Source: Voacanga thouarsii (Eukaryota; Streptophyta; Magnoliopsida; Gentianales; Apocynaceae). From it: a DNA stretch of 64,000 bases. Shown here in pieces: positions 35,316 through 45,415 of this stretch (positions are counted from its first letter, which is position 1; each line of letters opens with the position of its first letter). The stretch spans positions 806,001 to 870,000 of the forward strand of contig JANUWF010001815.1 of NCBI GenBank assembly GCA_026120185.1, read 5' to 3'. The notes below the pieces were generated by a model. It was not told the DNA's origin. It saw only the letters and a list, made by a program, of their open reading frames with translations, and searched no databases. The position numbers and the translations under genes were made by a program.

Positions 35316-35920
35316 TAAAACCTATCTTATCAATTTTGGTTTGGAATCATGTTTAGTTAGTAGGTACTTCAGGGTCGAATGGTCCGTATAAACAATAACT
35401 TTGGACAGAATAAGATAAGAACGAAATTTATTAAAGGCAAACACTATGGCAAGCAATTCTTTTTCCGTTGTTGTGTAGTTTTCCTGCGCATCCGTTAAAG
35501 TCTTGCTCGCATAGTATATAGGTTGGAAGTTCTTATTCTACCTTTGTCCCAATACTGTACTAACTGTAAAGTCACTTGCATCACATATTACTTCAAAGGG
35601 AAGAGACCAATCAAGAGCAATTAGAATGGGTGAATTAATTAACTTCTCTTTGAGTATGGTAAAAGCGTTGAGATATTTTTCGTCAAAATTAAACACAACA
35701 TCCTTTTCAAGTAAAGAGGTAAGAGGTTTTGAAATTTTTTAGAAGTCTAAGATGAACCTCCTGTAGAAACCTGCATAACCAAGAAAGCTCCTTACAGCTT
35801 TTACCGAAGTAGGAGGAGGCAGCTTCTCAATTGCTTCAATTTTGGCCCTATCGACTTCAATACCTTTTCTTGAAATTTTATGCCTTTTCTTGAAATTTTA
35901 TGCCCCAACACAATACCTTC
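35316..35920 (-). pseudogene. Athila RT end and RNase H, frame broken
   Basis: The minus strand carries the RT connection (RSFLGYAGFYRRF) and RNase H ([41 protein letters not shown]), with stops at several Trp or Gln positions. A perfect 20-bp tandem duplication at 35863-35882 and 35883-35902 shifts the frame just after the RT palm. Confidence 0.75.
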
Positions 35921-36724
35921 TTACACCATAAAGTGGCATTTTTCCCAATTGAGCATGAGGTTAGTCTCTTCACATCTTATGAGTACCTTTTCAAGATTAG
36001 ATAAACACAAATCAAATGAATCACCAAAAATTGAGAAATCATCCATAAATACCTCCATAATGTCCCCCACAAGTCCTTCAAATATAGTTGTCATGCACCA
36101 TTGGAATGTTCCGGGACCATTACAAAGACCAAACGGCATCCTACAATATGCAAAAGTACCATATGGATAAGTAAAAGTGGTTTTTTCTTGGTCCTCTAGA
36201 GCTATGGGAATTTGTAGGTAGGCAGAAAATCTATCTAAGAAACAATAATACTCATGTCCGACTAATCTTTCCAGCATTTGGTCAATAAAAGGGAGAGGAA
36301 AGTGATCCTTTCTAGTGGCTTTGTTTAGCATCCTATAATCTATGCAAAACCTCCAATCCGTGACCAATCTCATAGGGACTAGCTCATTTTTATCGTTGGG
36401 ACTCACCATCACTCCTCCCTTCTTTAGTACCACTTGAGTAGGACTCACCCAAACACTATCAGAAATAGGGTAAATGATGCCTGAATCTAAGAGCTTAACC
36501 ACCTCACCTTTTACCACTTCACTCATATGTGGGTTCAACCTACGTTGGGGTTGCACTACGAATTTTGCACCTTCTTCCATCAAGATCTTGTGAATGCTGA
36601 AGGATGGACTAATGCCCTTAATATCAGTAATCTTCCAAGCTATAACTCCCTTATATTTTCCTAACACACTTACCAATTTGGTCTTTTGTTCTATATTAAG
36701 ATCTTTGGCAATGATCATAGGCAA
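35921..36724 (-). pseudogene. Athila reverse transcriptase, longest intact piece
   Basis: 267 codons are open. They contain the palm and fingers motifs WVSPTQVVLKKGG, DWRFCIDYRMLNKATRKDHF, LPFIDQMLERL, FAYCRMPFGLCNGPGTFQ and the catalytic box FMDDFSIFG. The usual Gly after the second Asp block reads DRFSAYLQI (family: DGYSGYNQI), so Gly-to-Ser/Ala-type changes are visible. The frame is lost at the tandem duplication just downstream. Confidence 0.85.
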
Positions 36725-36730
36725 TTTACG

Positions 36731-37525
36731 TTATTTAGACAGGAACACATATTCCAAATGCTCAGGCAAGTCTTTTAAGTCCAATTTAGGAGGATCTTCT
36801 ATGGATGATTTCATTCTCCCTAGACTGCTTTTCTCAATTTCCAACTTCTTCACCCCATCCTCATTATTAAATTCCTCCGAATACGCCATTGATGTTTCCG
36901 TCAACTCTTCCTCAATGGATGTCTGCATCAACTCAAAAATAGGTTTGTCAAGAATATCAATTCCTAAACAAGAATCATCAAAAGATAACGGGTGTTGCAT
37001 ACTCTTGTGGATTTGAATGACTACTTCCTCATCCCCAACCCTAAGTGTCAACCTCCCCCCATGAACATCAATTAACGCTTTTGCTGTAGCTAGGAAAGGT
37101 CTACCTAGGATCAGAGGGATTTTGGAATCTTCATCCATATCAAGAATAACAAAATCCACTGAAAATATAAATTTATCGCCTTTTGCCGACACATCTTCTA
37201 TTATACTTCTAGGATATTTGATAGATCTATCCGTGAGTTGAATACTCATCCTAGTGGGCTATGGTTCTCCTAAGCCTAGCTTTTTAAATGTTTTATATAG
37301 CAATAAATTAATACTAGCACCTAGGTCAGCTAATACATTGCAGACATGAAGAGTGCCAATTAAACATGGGATATAGAAACTCCTTGGATCTTTTGCTTTA
37401 TATAGCAAATTCGAGTTATCCTGCAGGATGGCTAAGCATTCGTCGTTGAGAACCACTGTGGACAACTCTTCCAATTGCTTTTTGTTAATGAGCATGCTTT
37501 TAAAGAATTTGGCATATTTGGACAT
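36731..37525 (-). pseudogene. Athila protease region
   Basis: Two open pieces. The first (37525-37259) ends with the aspartic protease motif LADLGASINLL. The second (37249-36731) continues with IPLILGRPFLATAKALIDV, the second protease hallmark, and an acidic linker to RT. DLGAS in place of DTGA/DSGA is usual for Athila. A stop at 37258-37260 separates the pieces. Confidence 0.8.
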
Positions 37526-37990
37526 GTGAATTAAAGCTTCGCTGATTGGGATGTTTATGTGCAGTTGTTTAAATACCTCAAGGAATTTTTCAAATTGAGT
37601 ATCTTTTCAGGCTTTGTGTAACCGGGTAGGATACGGTATGTTAGGCTGAAAAGGAGGCTTTTCGAGATATGGATAGAGGACAGCCGACACTAGTTCTAGT
37701 GCTTCGGTCGGTGCCGATTTGGTTCTGTGCTGCTCTATTTCGGGTTTACCGAATAGCCGGCATCGATTCTCTTCTTCCAGTTGGCGCCGGTTGTCCTCTG
37801 GAATGTCTGGTAATTCTTTCCCACTTCGCAATGTGACAGCAGCTGTTTTCTCACTGGCTATTGGGGTTAGTTCGTGGGCTTTTATTACCATGTCCGTCAA
37901 AAACCAAATTTGTCATTCCATGTTGCAGATCATTGCTTCAAATTTCGCAAATGTGGAATCGATTTCTAGGAAACACCTCGTGATATGAAC
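37526..37990 (-). pseudogene. Athila gag C-terminal part
   Basis: The open stretch 37900-37607 has AAVTLRSGKELPD, a conserved block of Athila gag before the protease. The plus-strand bases 37680-37805 within it contain the GC-rich GCCGGC-type module also found in the LTRs. The N-terminal gag and leader (37990-38350) are decayed and show no further domain. Confidence 0.65.
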
Positions 37991-38352
37991 AGGAAATTTC
38001 CCAATTAGGGTTTTGAGTTCAGCTAGTTCGGGTGCTATGAGTGTCATCTTAGGAGGGCAATGGAGATACTAGCCCTCATTAGACTTTCTCAGGTTCCAAT
38101 TCACCATTTCTCCTAAACATAAAAGCGAGTTAGCTACGGAATTCATGATTTCAACAAAAGGAAATGCTTACAAAGTTAGTCAAGAGGACATAGTCAAAGT
38201 TAGTAAGTTAGGTTAGGTTACAAGGGTGTACAAGAATGCATGAAATACAAAAGATAGCACTTTTTTGCAAAAAGAACAATTGTACATAATTTACATATTT
38301 ACGTATTTACATATTTACATGGTTAAATCAACAAAATTCAAGTTTTCATGAT

Positions 38353-38382
38353 ATTGTTCTCCGGCAACGGCACCAAAAACTT
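38353..38382 (-). promoter_or_regulatory. Athila primer-binding site (tRNA-Asp type)
   Basis: The minus strand reads TTTTTGGTGCCGTTGCCGG directly after the 5' LTR end ACACATCA-AG. It differs by one base from the complement of the 3' end of plant tRNA-Asp (TGGCGCCGTTGCCGGGGA). This is the standard primer site of Athila-lineage elements. Confidence 0.85.
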
Positions 38383-39905
38383 GATGTGTTATTTATTTGG
38401 GTATAAAAATCATATAAAAACTAAGCACATTCCCAATCAAGTTTACATTAAAATGTTAAACCTAAATTACACACATGAGCAAGCGTACTAATCATTAACA
38501 TAGCATAGGGTTCAAACGAGTATCAATCCTCCAGGAACAAGTATACACTAATTGCCTTTCTTTCATTGTTTAACCAACTCCATAAAGTAAAAAAAATGAA
38601 ATAAAAAGGAAAATAAAATATATACATGTCAATGATGTAGAATTATGTAACTTAAACCATTGTTTTGACAAACATGATCCTAAAGTACTTAATCATTATC
38701 ATAACTAATTATCCATTAGCATCATGAAGGATAATATAGATTCACTTCTTTGTAAAATCCATGAATCTCTATCTTCTAGGTAACTTAGCATCACATATCC
38801 TATCTCAACCAGTCTTACCTAAAAGATGCATTAACCGTAGTCTTTGATTTAATTCCCATTCCTGGTAAATTACACATGAAATTAACCAATGAATCTATAT
38901 CCTGACAGACATTAATTAACCTTGAATTACTTTGTCCCTACTCTTAACCCCTTTGTCCAAGTAAGTTAAAAGCTAACAAATATGAAACTAACGAATTGAA
39001 ACCACTACCAACCCTTTTGTCCTAGCAAGTTAATGGAAAGACCCAACTAATTAATCTCGTAATAAGCACAAGTAGTCAAATACCAAGAATAATAATCAAT
39101 TAATCAAAAGATCAAATAACTCTAAAAATCATGAATATCTAAAACAATGTCAAATTATAATAAAACAATTAACATATCATTGTTCAAGAAAAAGAAAACA
39201 AAGTAAAAGAAAGCACTCATAGACAAGTCTCCTTCTTCTTCCTTCGATGACCTTCTTGTACAACCCTCCTTGAACTGAAGAATTCCTCATTTGATTTGAG
39301 TAATTTTCTATGATAATCAATGAATTCTCTCTTTTTCCTTTGTGTTTTTTCTCTATTTATAGGCTTAGCAAGTGCCTAAACTCGTAGGTACAATGTTTTT
39401 GGCCAAATAGAAGTTGGAAGATACTAAAACTCCACAGATTACCAAAAATCGCGTAGAAAAAATCAAGCATCGCCTTGACTTTAGGGCACAGCCGGCGCCG
39501 CCTAGACTCTCGGAGCCGGTGCCGGTTGTGTTCTGTTTTTCCAATTTTTCACCGATTTTTCCTTGAATTTCACACAATGTACTCCAGAATGCAGCCAGCG
39601 CCACTTTGGCTACTGGAGCCAGTGCCAGTTCCACTATGTTCCATCCTGTTTTACCAATATTTTTTGTCGTTTCAAAGTTCGTGCAACCAGTGCATGGCCG
39701 GCGCCGATTCCAGTGCCCTAGCCGGCGCCGCCTCTCCTCTGTTTTGCCACGTTTTTGCTTCGTTTTACCTCAAAAATTTGAAATAATAAACAAAATACCT
39801 TTCCAAGGGTAAAATCTCAAATATGAAAAAATATGACTAGTTGTTGAACAAAATGTGTCACAAAAAAGCCTCGAATAACTAGGAAAAATATGACTAATTT
39901 AGCCC
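38383..39905 (-). repeat. 5' LTR of the Athila element (LTR D)
   Basis: The inner end is intact (ACACATCA on minus). The outer end should read TGATAGGGGC but the last bases are replaced by an AT run after GGGCTAAATTAG. A CTATTTATAG sequence at about 39353-39362 on plus (minus strand CTATAAATAG) is the likely TATA box, conserved in all five LTR copies. The GC-rich module is at 39480-39735. Confidence 0.85.

Positions 39906-39933
<28 letters not shown>
39906..39933. repeat. (AT)n microsatellite at the right end of the Athila element
   Basis: Fourteen AT units lie between the LTR remnant and the first monomer of the 152-bp array. Confidence 0.85.
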
Positions 39934-39937
<4 letters not shown>

Positions 39938-42900
39938 ATTAACAATCCAACCATTAGATTTATTAAAACAAGCAAAAAAAATTGTTATGACAAAATTTGA
40001 AGGTAATTAGATGTATTTTGCCATATAATCTAGCATAATCTCTGTATAAAAGACCAAAACCTAATACATTTAGAAACATAGGAATATCAAATTAACGATC
40101 CAATCGTTACATCTTTTAAAATTGATAATAAAATATATCTTAACCTAATTTTAGGGAAATTAGATCTATTTTTCCACATAATCTCTGTATAAAATATAAA
40201 AAAACCTAATGCATTTAGAAACATATGAACATCAAATTAACGATTTAACCATTAAATCTTTTAAAATTTCTATAAAAAAAATATCTTAACCATATTTGAT
40301 TGGCAATCGGATATGTTTTGCCACATAATTTAGTATAATCTCTGTATAAAAACACAAAATCTAACGCATTTAAAAATATAGGAACATCAAATTAATGATC
40401 TAACCATTCGATCAGTTAAAATTGCAAAAAAAAAGTATCTTAACCAAATTTGAAGATAATCGGATATGTTTGGCCACATAGTCTAGCACAATTTCTGTAT
40501 AAAAGCTCAAAATCTAATGCGTTTAGAGACATAAGAAAAATAAATTATCAATCCAACCGTTAGATCTGTTAAAATTTCTAAAAAATGTATTGTGACTGAT
40601 AGGGGCTAAATTGGTTATACTTTGCTTAGTTATTTGAGGTTCTTTTGTAATGCATTTTGTGAAATAACTGGTCATATTCTTTCATATTTGAGATTTTACC
40701 CTTGGAAAGGTATTTTGGTCATTACTTCAGGATTTTGGATAAAACAAAGAAAAACCGTCGCAAAGCAGAGCAGAGGTGGCACCGACTGCAAGGCTGGAAT
40801 CGGAGCCGGCTGTACTCTGGAACGTATGCGCACAATTCGAAGAAAAATCGGTGGAAGAGTGGAGGAACAGAACAAAGGTGGCGCTGGCTCCGAAGGACCA
40901 AGGCGGCACCGGCTGTGGTCTGTCCCTGAGGCAGTGTTGCGATCTTTTTATGCGTTTTTAGAAATCTGAAGAGTTTTAGCAACTTCCAACTTCTACTCAG
41001 CTGAGAACTTTGTACCTAAGAGTTTAGGCACCTCTTAAGCCTATAAATAGATGGAAAACACAAGGAAAAAAGGGAGAATTCATTGATTATCATAGAAAAT
41101 CACTCAGTCCAAGGAGAATTCTTCAAAGTTCAAGGACGGTTGTACAAGAAGGTTTTCAAAGGAAGAAGGAGGAGGCTTGTCTATGAGTTCTTTCTTTTAC
41201 TTTGTTTTCTTTTGCTTGACAATGATATTTAATTGTTTTATTGTAATTCGACATTATTTTAGATATTCATGATTTCTAGAGTTATTTGATCTTTTGATTA
41301 ATTGGTTATTATTCTTGGTATTCAATTACTTATGCTTATTATGAGATTAGTTAGTTGATTCTATCCATTGACTTGCTGGACCAAAGGGGGTTGATGGGTG
41401 TTTCGATTTATTGGTTTCATATTCTGTTAGCAATTGACTTGCTGAACCAAAAGGGGTTGATTGTTTAAGAACTGGTAATTGAAGATTAATTGATGTCTTC
41501 CGAGACCAAGGGTTCATTGATTAATTTCATGCTCTAAATTCACTGAGACCAAGGGAATTTAATTAAGGATTGTGTTTAATGCGTCCTTTGGATGAATTAG
41601 TTGAGACGAACCAAGTGATTCTAATTTGTCTAGGAGATAGTGATTTCATGGATTGACCATCAAAGTGAGTCTACCTTCATCCTTCATGGTGCTAAGAGAA
41701 TGATTGGTTATAATAATGGTTAAGTTCTTTAAGATCATGTTTGTCTAAACAATGGCTTGAGTTGCATAAATCTACATCCTTGACATATACATATTTTTAT
41801 TTTTATTTTCTTTTTTATTTTCTTTTTATTTATTTTTCACTTTATCGAGTCAGTTAAACAATGAAAGAAGGATAATTAATGTCTACTTGTTTCTTGAGGA
41901 TCGACACTTGTTTGAACCCTATTCTCAATTAATGATGAATATGCTTGCTCATATGTGTGATTTGAGCCTAACATTTTAATTTAAACTTGATTGGGAATGT
42001 GCTTAATTTTGTATGATTTTTATACCCAAGTCTGAACGCATCAATGACTAAATTTGAAGATAATCAAATATGTTTTGCCTCATAATATAAGTATAATCTC
42101 TACAGAAAAGTCCAAAATCTAATGCATTTAGAAATATAGGAACAAAAAATTAATAATCCAACCATTAGATCTATTAAAATTGCAAATAAAAGTATCTTGA
42201 TCAAATTTGAGGGCAATCGAATCTATTTTGCCATATAATCTAATCTGTGTATAAAAGCTCAAAATATAACAAATTAGAAATATAGGAATATTAAATTAAT
42301 GATTGAATCATTAGATCTATTAAAATTGCTAAAAATCTTATCTTGACCAAATTTGAAGAAAATCGGATATGTTTTGCCACATAATCTAACTTATTCTCCG
42401 TATAAAAGCCCAAACCCTAATGCATTTAGAAATATAGGAGCATCAAATTAAAGATTCAACTGTTAGATCCATTAAAATTTCTAAAAAAAAAAGTGTTGTG
42501 ACCAAATTTGAAGGTAATCAAATATGTTTGCCACATAATCTAGTATAATCTCTAAATAAAACCTCAAAACCAAACACATTTAGAAACATAAGAATAGCAA
42601 ATTAATGATCCAACCACTAGATCTATAAAACTTGCTTAAAAAAGTATATTGACCAAATTTAAGGGCAATCGGATCTAGTTTGCCATATAATCTAGCATAA
42701 TCTGCGTATAAAAGCCCAAAATCTAATGCATTTAGAAATATAGGAACATTAAATTAACGATCCAACTATTATATCTATTAAAATTGCTAAATATATATAT
42801 ATATAGACCAAATTTGAAGAAAATTGGATATATTTTACCACATAATCTGGCATATTCTCTGTATAAAAGCTAAAACCTAATGCATTTAGAAATGTAAAAG

Positions 42901-43144
42901 TATCAAATTATCAATCCAACTGTTAGATCTATTAAAATTTGTCAAAAAAGTGTTGTAACCAAATTTGATAGTAATCGGATATGTTTTGCCCTATAATTTA
43001 GCATAATCTATACAAAAAAATCTCAAATCTAATGCATTTAGAAACATAAGCACATCAAATTAACAATCCAACCGTTAGATCTATTAAAATTACTAAAAAA
43101 ATATCTTAACTAAATTTGAAGGTAATCGGATATGTTTTACCAAA

Positions 43145-43147
<3 letters not shown>
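39934..43147. repeat. Tandem array of about 152-bp monomers, 12 copies, interrupted by a solo LTR
   Basis: The block AAATTAACGATCCAACC and variants recurs at about 39936, 40090, 40235, 40388, 40542, then after the LTR at 42146, 42293, 42447, 42598, 42751, 42905 and 43057, a spacing of 145-154 bases. Other conserved pieces of the monomer are CCAAATTTGAAGGTAATCGG, TTTTGCCACATAATCTAGC, CTCTGTATAAAAGCCCAAAA and CTAATGCATTTAGAAAT. Monomers look about 80-85% alike by eye. There is no coding capacity. The array ends in an (AT)n run at 43148-43187. Unclassified satellite-like repeat. Confidence 0.85.
40597..42043 (+). mobile_element. Solo LTR E of the Athila-type family, 1447 bp
   Basis: It runs from TGATAGGGGCTAAATTGG to GAACGCATCA and is flanked by GTGAC (40592-40596) and ATGAC (42044-42048), a 4-of-5 target duplication. 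It lies in the middle of the 152-bp array. The TATA-like CTATAAATAG is at about 41041-41050. Confidence 0.9.
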
Positions 43148-43189
<42 letters not shown>

Positions 43190-43193
<4 letters not shown>

Positions 43194-43530
43194 AGCAATT
43201 AAAAATTTAGGGATCAATTTATAGAATTTTTTTAAAATTTTATTATAAATATTTTAAAATTTAGGGAGCAATTTGTAAATTTTTTAAGCCATTTTGCAAT
43301 TTTACAAAATTTAAGGACCAATTTGCAAAATTTTTAGGATCGTATTGAAAATATTTAAAAATTTAGGGTCTAATTTATAAACTTTTTAGGGTAGTGTTGT
43401 AAATATTTCAAAACTTAGGGACCAATTTGTAAATTTTTTGGAGTCATTTATTATTATACAAAACTTAAGGACAATTTGTAAACTTTTTGGGTTCATGTTG
43501 TAAATATTTAAAAATTTAGGAATAGGTATT
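43190..43530 (+). repeat. Tandem repeat of about 52 bp, six to seven degenerate copies
   Basis: Copies of a unit near AAAATTTAGGGACCAATTTG followed by TAAATTTTTTGGG and TTGTAAATATTT begin at about 43205, 43258, 43310, 43362, 43416, 43460 and 43516. Probably internal to the CACTA-like element that ends at 43852. Confidence 0.7.
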
Positions 43531-43852
43531 AGCTAGAAAATGCAAATTTTGTCACTAAAGATATAACTAACAGTGACAAAAGTTCATATTTTTAGCTAGG
43601 AAATGAATTTTCGTCACGATGATAAATCATTAGTGAGGAAACTTAATTTTTCCTCACTAATACACTTATTTCCTAGCTAAAGCCATCATTTTTAGTTAGG
43701 AAATAAAAATTTTGTAGCTGAAGGTCGTAATCAGTAGCGACAAAAAAGTTTTTGTTGCTAAAGAAAAATTTTCCTCACTAAAGGGTACTTATAGTGACAA
43801 AAAAAATTTCCTAGCTAAAGTTTTGTCTCCAATGTATTATTTTCTTGTACTG
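43531..43852. mobile_element. Terminus of a second, non-autonomous CACTA-like element
   Basis: The right end TTTTCTTGTACTG (43840-43852) is one base from the complement of a CACTACAAGAAAA terminus. The preceding 300 bases carry alternating TAGCTAGGAAAT and ATTTCCTAGCTA units (about 43534, 43594, 43667, 43694, 43808) with GTCAC/GTGAC between them, the dense subterminal repeat pattern of CACTA elements. It cuts into an Athila-like gag. The other end was not found, so the two tandem arrays to the left may or may not be internal to it. Confidence 0.6.
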
Positions 43853-44460
43853 CAATCACATAAGGGATAGAGCCACTCTCTGGATCTTTCAATTTTTGTA
43901 ACAGCTTTTCTTTGCATTGGAGGATGGCAAAACATTCTTCATTTAATATCACATTACATAGCTCTTCCAGTTTCCTTTTGTTGGACAAAATATCTTTAAA
44001 AAATTTAACATACTTGGGCATTTGTGTTAAGGATTCAACAAATGGAAATTTTATCTACAACTATTTGAATAGCTTCAAAAACTCTTTGAACTGCTCATCA
44101 TTTTTGTCCATCTTTAATCAATCCGAATATAGAATAGGGGGATAATGCTTTTGCTTTTCTATCTTTTCTACTCCAACTTTCTCAGGTGTAAGTGATGTCT
44201 CATCTGCTCCCTTAGATGGTGCTACAGGAAGTTCATAATATGTTTCTTGCTCTAATTTTTTTTTTTTTTTTTTTTGTTCTTTCTTCATTCTCACTGTGTG
44301 TTGGTATCACAGGGCTTGCCAATGATTTTCCACTTCTCAAAGTTATTACCTCAATAAACTCTTGGGAAGCATATTCTTCAAAACTCTTAGCAAGTTGCCC
44401 AATCCCATTCCTTAGATTGTGGAGTAATGCTTCTTGATGCCTTAGTAGTGCCTTCACCTC
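43853..44460 (-). pseudogene. Athila-type gag fragment
   Basis: 44457-44233 reads LHNLRNGIGQLAKSFEEYAS then ITLRSGKSL, the conserved gag block. After a poly-Lys run (plus-strand T-run at 44258-44275) the frame is lost. 44021-43853 reads MPKYVKFFKDILSNKRKLEE, matching 37525 onward of the intact element. It is truncated just before the protease. Confidence 0.75.
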
Positions 44461-45388
44461 TTTAAAATGTAAAATAATTGAATTGGCAAATTGCTCAAGA
44501 AGAGGCTCGAGTAATGACTTGGTAAGAGAAATGGGATGAGATTCATCAAGCGAAGTAGATGCTTAAAGTCTATGAAGTGAGCTATATTGACCAACCCAAT
44601 CCACATTTCACTCACAATCTAACTCATGAATTTTATAGACATCATTGATCAACTCATCATGATAACCCTCTTGAGTTTCAACCCCTAATGACCATATATG
44701 CCTTCTTATGCATCAACAACACTATGTCTAATCAACCTTGCAATCACAAACTAAAACCCAAAATCCATAAAAAGGTAATAATTCCTCAACTATAGTTCTA
44801 AGAAAAGTCCAAAAGAACAATTAATCTTATGAAGCAAAAACACAAAACACAATTACTTCTAAGATAAGCTCCAAATCTCAAATCAAAATGCATAGTTAAC
44901 AGGAGAGCAACAACTTCCAAATCCACAAAATGAGCAAAGTTTAAGCATAAAACCTAAGAAAGATTCTAACACACACACACACACACACCCTATAGCACAT
45001 TTTCAAATATCCAAACACAAAAATTTCTATTTCCAAACAAAAAGAACATCGCCCTTATAAAACCTATCATTTACTCAAAATTTCAAAACAACCAAATCAT
45101 CATAACAAATTATGGCCAAAAATCTCCAAATCCAACAATTTCTCCACAACCATTCTTAATCATCCAAAAAATAAGGTATAAATCATTGAAATCATTCAAA
45201 GTCCAAAAGAATAAATTTAACACAAAAAATAATCAAAGAATTCTCAAGTATAATTTTGGCCAAAATAAATATACCCACAACAAACATAAAAACAAATATT
45301 CACAATCAAATTAGTGCTATATACAAATATAAACATAATTACAAGGCTAAATAACAAAAATCTAAGTTTTCAAAATATTGCCATAAAC

Positions 45389-45415
45389 AATTTCCCGGCA
45401 ATGGTGCAAAAAACT
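45389..45415 (-). promoter_or_regulatory. Primer-binding site of the second Athila-type element
   Basis: The minus strand reads TTTTTTGCACCATTGCCGGG immediately after the LTR end ACATCA-AG. It is a mutated form of the tRNA-Asp primer site (TGGCGCCGTTGCCGGGGA), with C-to-T-type changes at CpG positions. Confidence 0.75.

Larger units (their letters stand above)
28275..39905 (-). mobile_element. Athila-type Ty3/gypsy retrotransposon with nested chromovirus fragment
   Basis: On the minus strand the order is 5' LTR (39905-38383), primer-binding site complementary to tRNA-Asp (TTTTTGGTGCCGTTGCCGG), gag, protease, RT with FMDDFS, RNase H, integrase without chromodomain, then 3' LTR (29780-28275). 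The primer site and FMDDFSIFG are typical of the Athila lineage. The LTRs look about 93% alike by eye, so insertion is not recent. A truncated chromovirus (30003-33347) interrupts the 3' non-coding part. Every ORF except part of RT is broken. Confidence 0.88.

Noticed and set aside
43148..43187. Possible CRISPR-like regular repeat because of the neighbouring periodic array
   Set aside because: The 152-bp units are whole degenerate monomers without unique spacers, in a plant nuclear context.
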